Part shown: positions 6,985-10,689 of the stretch, piece by piece
How positions within the stretch are numbered: position 1 is the stretch's first letter
How the letters are laid out: every line of letters starts with the position of its first letter
Source of the DNA: Acidobacteriaceae bacterium
Lineage (GTDB): Bacteria; Acidobacteriota; Terriglobia; Terriglobales; Acidobacteriaceae
Reading direction: 5' to 3'
DNA length: 10,689 nt
Assembly (NCBI GenBank): GCA_027307295.1
Contig: DAHUXF010000063.1
Span: 1-10,689, forward strand
Made by a program: the position numbers and the translations under genes
The notes under the pieces: generated by a model
The model's input: only the letters and a program-made list of their open reading frames with translations
Told to the model about the DNA's origin: nothing
Database searches by the model: none

Positions 6985-9024
6985 TTAATGAATGGAAGGC
7001 TCTATTTTCCAGTGTTCATAAATCCTGGCAGACTTGAAAACTTCAAACAGTCCTCCATCCAGTTCGCCGTCCTTGACAGAAAGCTCCAGGATCTCCAGGG
7101 CGCGCTCCACGGACACTGCTCTTTTGTACGGGCGGTCCGCGGCGGCCAGAGCGTCAAAGATATCGGCAATGGTCATCATGCGCGTTTGCACGGGAATTTC
7201 CGGGGCTGAAAGCCGGTAAGGATAGCCAGTCCCATTCAGCTTTTCATGGTGTCCGCGCGCAATCTCCGGGATATTGCGCAGCTCATTGGTCCACGGAATC
7301 TGCTGCAGGAAGCTCACCGTGTGCAGCACGTGCGATTCAATCTGTAAGCGCTCTTCTTCGTCCAGAGACCCCTGACGGATGGAGAGCATCTGCACTTCAT
7401 CATGCGTCAGCAGGGGCCGCTTTTTCCCATCCGTGTCCTGATAATGATGATTGGCGATATGCAGCAACGACTCAAAATTTCCTTCCGGAAGAACCGTCGG
7501 CTCATTGGCCCAGATGATGGCATGCTGATATTCATCCATCTCGCGGAGCTGTGCAGCCAGCTTCTCGTCCAGGGTCTTCTCCACTGCCCGAAATGCCTCC
7601 TGGCCTTGTTCCTGCAGAAGGGCGATTTTCGCTTTGAGCGTTTCATTCTCCAGCGTGCTCCGGACCAGGCCAAAACGCTGCCGGATCACCTCCAGCTGCG
7701 CGGGGTAAAGTTTTTTAGCTTTTACCAGGACTTCTTCGCGCACTCCTACCTTGCCGAAATCGTGTAACAGGCTGGCATAGCGGATCTCGCGCATCTGGTC
7801 GCGGGAGAAGCGCACAGCAGCATACGGGCCGGTGTCCACGCGATCAATGGATTCCGCCAGCGCCACCGTAAGATTTGCCACGCGGAAGGAATGTCCGGAG
7901 GTTGCAGGGTCGCGGGCTTCAATCGCTGTTACCGCAGCGCGCACAAAGCCTTCAAACAAACGCTGGATGGAATCATAAAGCTGGCTGTTTTCCAGCGCCA
8001 CGGCAGCTTGCCCGGCCAGTGAAAGCACAATCTCCTGCTGGTGCGCGGTATAGGGAATCACCTGGGCTTCCACCGCTTCCGCCGAATCCAGCCGGGTGGC
8101 AAAATTTCGCTTCGCATTGATCAACTGCAGAACCGCGATGATCTTCTCCTTCTGGTTGCGAATGGGCACGGCAAGAATTGATTTGGTGCGGTAACCGGAA
8201 TCCTCGTCAAACTTGCGGTTAATGGAATAAGGAACGCCCTCAGGAAGGTTGTAAGCATCTTCCAGGTTAACGATCTCGCCGGTCAGCGCTACGTAGCCGG
8301 CAATGGACTGTTCGTTGATCTCCATGGTGGCTTCACGAAAGGAAACCTCAACTGAGTCATTTTGTGCCAGCTTGAAGCGCAGGTGTTCGCGAACGTCTTC
8401 TTCCGGCGCAGGCGCAATCGTCTGTGCCTGCGAGAATAGAAGAGATTGTCGCAACCGGGACGGAGCGGAGCTTTCTACCAGATAGACCGATCCGGCGTCA
8501 CTGCTGGTGAACTCCCGCGACTTGGTCAGGATCATTTCCAGCAGCTTGTTGGGATCACGCTCGGCGGAAAGCGCCATGCCGATCTGGTTCAGTTCGTGGA
8601 TTTCCTGGCTTGCGCCCGCCAACCGCTGGTTCACCTCATGCCGGGTATGGACCAGATGGATATGGTCCAGAGCATTGTCCACCATGCGATCGAGCAGATC
8701 TTCAGGAACGTCCGGCGGCAGATAGGCGTAAATCGCGCCGTCATTTCGTGGATCTTTAAAGCGGGAATGGGCGAGCGCCAGCACGCGCGTGTTGGGTACG
8801 CGAAGCTGGTTATAGTGTTCCTCCAATAGGTCTTCCCGGGAGATCAGCACAATGCGTTCAATATCAGAGTGCTCCGCGGACAGGTCTTCAAAGTGCATGC
8901 GGCGGTAACGCTGTACGCCGGCAAAATAGCGCGCGGCAACCGTGTCGCCCGTAAAAAAGGCAACAATCGGCAAGGCCCGGTGGCCGGGTGTCTCGCGTCG
9001 CTTTGGGGAGACTACAGTACTCAT
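6985..9024 (-). CDS. Pseudo-receiver/GAF/HD-GYP protein, probable c-di-GMP phosphodiesterase
   Basis: Cytoplasmic signalling protein of 679 residues. Residues about 18-125 look like a degenerate response-regulator receiver: the fold pattern is there, but the phospho-acceptor Asp setting is not clear. A helical linker leads to a GAF domain (about 143-348) that could sense a small ligand. The HD-GYP domain (about 355-675) contains GHSFRV (H378), LLHDFGK (H421, D422), ESHVLHT (H565), GHHEKLNGTGYP (H592, H593, G600-P602) and MTIADIFDALAAADRPYK (D621, D624), so the metal site and the GYP signature are complete. About 110 extra residues, rich in Glu/Gln/Lys/Leu and probably helical, lie between the HD pair and the next His, much more than in compact HD-GYP domains. 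Family knowledge suggests hydrolysis of cyclic-di-GMP to GMP or pGpG. The ATG at 9024 has only a weak upstream ribosome binding site. Activity on other cyclic nucleotides cannot be excluded. Confidence 0.92.
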   Translation of the reverse strand: MSTVVSPKRRETPGHRALPIVAFFTGDTVAARYFAGVQRYRRMHFEDLSAEHSDIERIVLISREDLLEEHYNQLRVPNTRVLALAHSRFKDPRNDGAIYAYLPPDVPEDLLDRMVDNALDHIHLVHTRHEVNQRLAGASQEIHELNQIGMALSAERDPNKLLEMILTKSREFTSSDAGSVYLVESSAPSRLRQSLLFSQAQTIAPAPEEDVREHLRFKLAQNDSVEVSFREATMEINEQSIAGYVALTGEIVNLEDAYNLPEGVPYSINRKFDEDSGYRTKSILAVPIRNQKEKIIAVLQLINAKRNFATRLDSAEAVEAQVIPYTAHQQEIVLSLAGQAAVALENSQLYDSIQRLFEGFVRAAVTAIEARDPATSGHSFRVANLTVALAESIDRVDTGPYAAVRFSRDQMREIRYASLLHDFGKVGVREEVLVKAKKLYPAQLEVIRQRFGLVRSTLENETLKAKIALLQEQGQEAFRAVEKTLDEKLAAQLREMDEYQHAIIWANEPTVLPEGNFESLLHIANHHYQDTDGKKRPLLTHDEVQMLSIRQGSLDEEERLQIESHVLHTVSFLQQIPWTNELRNIPEIARGHHEKLNGTGYPYRLSAPEIPVQTRMMTIADIFDALAAADRPYKRAVSVERALEILELSVKDGELDGGLFEVFKSARIYEHWKIEPSIH

Positions 9025-9296
9025 GATCGAAGCGGAGCGCGAGGGGTGAAGATACCTTGGCCCCGCTGTGATTGTGGAACTCAGATATTACCAAAGGAAC
9101 CGCTCTTCACCCATATGGCAACCACAGTATCCAAAGGCCAGTAGCCTTAGGTGTTTTGCATCCTTTGCCAGTGAAGGCCCTATTTTTCCGGCCCGCCAGA
9201 CTCAAGGTCCTTGCAATCCCGTCCTGAGCCGTTCATCACACGGGCGGACAGGAGCTCTTGATGTACTGTTGGCATCCCGGACAGGCATGAGTTGCC

Positions 9297-9325
9297 GTGA
9301 CGCGAGGTTTGACCCAGGATAAAAT
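9297..9325 (+). promoter_or_regulatory. Candidate promoter of the DUF2059 gene
   Basis: A -10-like TAAAAT (9320-9325, one mismatch to consensus) lies 17 bases after a weak -35-like GTGACG (9297-9302, two mismatches), giving a leader of roughly 40 bases. This is a pattern match only. Confidence 0.3.
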
Positions 9326-9362
9326 GCAGGCCTCAATTCCCAATCGATCAAAAAATATCGGC

Positions 9363-9366
9363 GGAG
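9363..9366 (+). promoter_or_regulatory. Ribosome binding site of the DUF2059 gene
   Basis: GGAG lies 6 bases before the ATG at 9373, which supports this start and the signal peptide it creates. Confidence 0.6.
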
Positions 9367-9372
9367 CCGCAA

Positions 9373-9966
9373 ATGAAAATCTGCACTACCGTACTTGTGC
9401 TGTTTATTTTTGCACTGTCTTCCGCGACCGCGCAGAGCGGCCTGCAATCGTCGTCCACGCAAAAAGGACATCAGCAAGCTGCTCCTTCAACCCACCCGGC
9501 AGGCGCATCAAGCGCAATTGATCCCGCCAAGGAAGCCGACATTCGCCGGTTGCTGGAAGTCACTGGGGCAGAGAAGCTTATGCTGAGCAGTGTAGAATCC
9601 ATAACGCAGTCCATCCGGCCTGTGTTGGCCAACTCACTGCCTCCAGGAGAATACCGCGACAAACTCATCGATTTGTTCCTGATCAAATTCCAATCCAGGA
9701 TTGACGTTAAGCAGTTTATGGAATTTGCCATCCCAATTTATGACAAAGACTTTTCCCACGAGGAAATAAAAGCCCTGATAGCGTTTTATGAAAGCCCGCT
9801 GGGGCAAAAAACTGTTTCATTACAACCGCAAATTGGAAATGAGATGCGCGCCCAGGGTGAAAAACTGGGCCGGCAGATTGGCCAGGATTCCATGCGGGAA
9901 GTTCTGGCGGAGCATCCGGACATGGCAGCTGCTTTAGAGGCAGCCGGCCAAGCCCAGAAGCAATGA
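9373..9966 (+). CDS. Secreted DUF2059 domain protein
   Basis: Small exported protein of 197 residues and unknown function. A signal peptide (about 1-20, hydrophobic TVLVLFIFALSS, cleavage likely after ATA) is followed by a Ser/Gln/Ala/Pro-rich linker to about residue 48. A helical DUF2059 domain then spans about 55-155, with the family's typical tail segment YDKDFSHEEIKALIAFYESP (113-132) and LGQKTV. No catalytic residues or lipobox are seen; after signal removal it should be soluble in the periplasm. A short helical C-terminus ends the protein. It is transcribed alone, from a good ribosome binding site, and closes with a hairpin terminator directly after the stop. The family call is based on the YxxxFSxxE(L/I)xxLIxFYxSPxGQK pattern. 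Confidence 0.87.
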   Translation: MKICTTVLVLFIFALSSATAQSGLQSSSTQKGHQQAAPSTHPAGASSAIDPAKEADIRRLLEVTGAEKLMLSSVESITQSIRPVLANSLPPGEYRDKLIDLFLIKFQSRIDVKQFMEFAIPIYDKDFSHEEIKALIAFYESPLGQKTVSLQPQIGNEMRAQGEKLGRQIGQDSMREVLAEHPDMAAALEAAGQAQKQ

Positions 9967-9977
9967 TGCATTGCCGG

Positions 9978-10012
9978 ACCCAGCCTTGGGCTTAGTTCTT
10001 GCTGGGTTTTTT
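9978..10012 (+). terminator. Rho-independent terminator of the DUF2059 gene
   Basis: A 7-bp perfect stem ACCCAGC/GCTGGGT (9978-9984 with 10001-10007) encloses a 16-base loop and runs into a T-rich tract (10004-10012 region). It begins 12 bases after the stop at 9966. Its right arm and T-run also encode the last residues (KKPSKN) of the convergent minus-strand gene. Confidence 0.75.
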
Positions 10013-10687
10013 CGGCGTGAGACCACAGGCCTGTTTTACGCGGGCCGGATCAATGCCGGCTGGCGAGAACTCCGCGATCTCCGGCCCTCTGCGCCCACGG
10101 ATTTCCACCTTAAATATGTGAGCACCAATTAATTCACGCGCGGTGCCCTTGTCCATGGAGAGAAAGCGGCCACGTATCCAGTTCCAGCCGTGGTAATGAT
10201 GCGTGTCATCCACGCGCACCAGGACTTCCATCTGGGGCTGTCCCCAGAAGCCGGGCCGGTTGGGCGGCCCGAGCCGCATGCCGGGATTGAAGTCGGCATA
10301 TGTGTATTTGCGGTTGGTGCATACCAGTTCAATCCGCGGCTTGTATTCCGGGTCTTCGCTCAGATAATTGTCTGAGAGAAGCTCGAAGCGGACTTGCCTG
10401 GCGGCGGTCATCTTATCTTCAGAATGGAACTCAATCCATTTTCCTCCGGCGTTGATGCCGTCGCTTTCGTCCTGATAGGGGCTCATGACGCCGCTCTGCG
10501 CGCCGGCAGGCAGCGCTCCGGAGCAGACCGCTATCCAACCTATAAAGAATATCTTTGCGGCCAGGGCCAGATGGGCGCGGAAGACGTACCACAGCATCTT
10601 GGTACCGGCCTGGCCCTCGGCGCGAAAGCGGGCGGCGCTGCCGCGGCCCTGGAGCAGGTACCACGCATGCCAGAAATAGCGGGCGAG
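9992..10687 (-). CDS. Exported VasI/TagO-like protein, probably 5'-partial
   Basis: Unnamed protein; 201 residues are counted from an ATG at 10597, but the frame stays open to the right edge. A hydrophobic segment (about 15-33 from that Met, IFFIGWIAVCSGALPAGA) looks like a signal peptide cut before QS, or a membrane anchor if the protein is longer. The mature part (KWIEFHSEDKMTAARQVRF, then IELVCTNRK with C93, a VRVDDTHHYHGWNW segment, and VKQACG with C191) follows the order seen in VasI/TagO-type proteins: a mid-domain Cys, an Arg/Asp-rich strand and a late Cys that may form a disulfide. This likeness is from pattern memory and is modest; no other type VI secretion gene is in the window. 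The 30 codons upstream of the ATG are free of stops, have about 87% G or C in third positions, and the ATG lacks a good ribosome binding site, so the true start is probably outside the window. Confidence 0.7.
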   Translation of the reverse strand, partial: LARYFWHAWYLLQGRGSAARFRAEGQAGTKMLWYVFRAHLALAAKIFFIGWIAVCSGALPAGAQSGVMSPYQDESDGINAGGKWIEFHSEDKMTAARQVRFELLSDNYLSEDPEYKPRIELVCTNRKYTYADFNPGMRLGPPNRPGFWGQPQMEVLVRVDDTHHYHGWNWIRGRFLSMDKGTARELIGAHIFKVEIRGRRGPEIAEFSPAGIDPARVKQACGLTPKKPSKN

Positions 10688-10689
10688 AG

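Larger units (their letters stand above)
9025..9372. other. Divergent promoter region between the HD-GYP and DUF2059 genes
   Basis: No gene is seen in these 348 bases. On the minus strand a TAATAT box (plus-strand positions 9085-9090) could serve the HD-GYP gene, though no matching -35 box is clear. It lies between 9-bp inverted copies GGGTGAAGA (9044-9052) and TCTTCACCC (9104-9112). An imperfect 8-bp hairpin (9131-9151, one mismatch) lies further right. No riboswitch fold was recognised. Confidence 0.4.

Noticed and set aside
9025..9372. Cyclic-di-GMP riboswitch upstream of the HD-GYP gene
   Set aside because: No arrangement of stems and tetraloop-like elements typical of either known class could be recognised on the minus strand.
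10431..10664. Arg/Pro-rich 77-codon minus-strand ORF
   Set aside because: It is an out-of-frame shadow of the VasI/TagO-like gene, with composition typical of a frame-shifted GC-rich read.

Overview
The window looks like a piece of a moderately GC-rich bacterial chromosome, most plausibly an acidobacterium of the Terriglobia/Koribacteraceae kind. That guess rests on the gene set: a YhaM-like OB-HD exonuclease, a glycine-zipper lipoprotein, a pseudo-receiver/GAF/HD-GYP protein, a secreted DUF2059 protein and a stand-alone type II lanthipeptide synthetase. There is no rRNA, tRNA, CRISPR array, transposase or phage gene. The taxonomic call is inference from protein style only.

Left part (about 1-3023, + strand): almost all of a LanM-type lanthipeptide synthetase, with its 5' end cut by or very near the window edge. 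All dehydratase and cyclase active-site residues that can be recognised are present. No precursor peptide, transporter or protease gene is visible on its downstream side. A gene-poor stretch follows (3024-3776), holding one possible 69-residue minus-strand ORF with a good ribosome binding site and a clear terminator hairpin.

Middle part (3777-5567, - strand): a two-gene unit, transcribed right to left. It encodes the OB-fold/HD exonuclease and then a glycine-zipper lipoprotein, and ends at the hairpin at 3727-3754. A perfect 10-bp inverted repeat lies exactly over the start codon of the first gene. About 450 bases without a convincing gene separate it from a divergently oriented class I SAM methyltransferase (6021-6935, +).

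Right part (6985-10689): a large GAF/HD-GYP protein (probably a cyclic-di-GMP phosphodiesterase) on the - strand, convergent with the methyltransferase. It is divergent, across a 348-base gap, from a small secreted DUF2059 protein (+). That gene converges on a secreted protein that resembles the VasI/TagO family. The last gene's reading frame stays open to the right edge, so it is probably partial. The terminator of the DUF2059 gene overlaps the coding end of this convergent gene.

The neighbours do not form one obvious pathway. Apart from the exonuclease-lipoprotein pair, the genes appear to be independent transcription units. The most interesting element is the orphan-looking LanM. Its substrate must lie upstream of this window or elsewhere in the genome.
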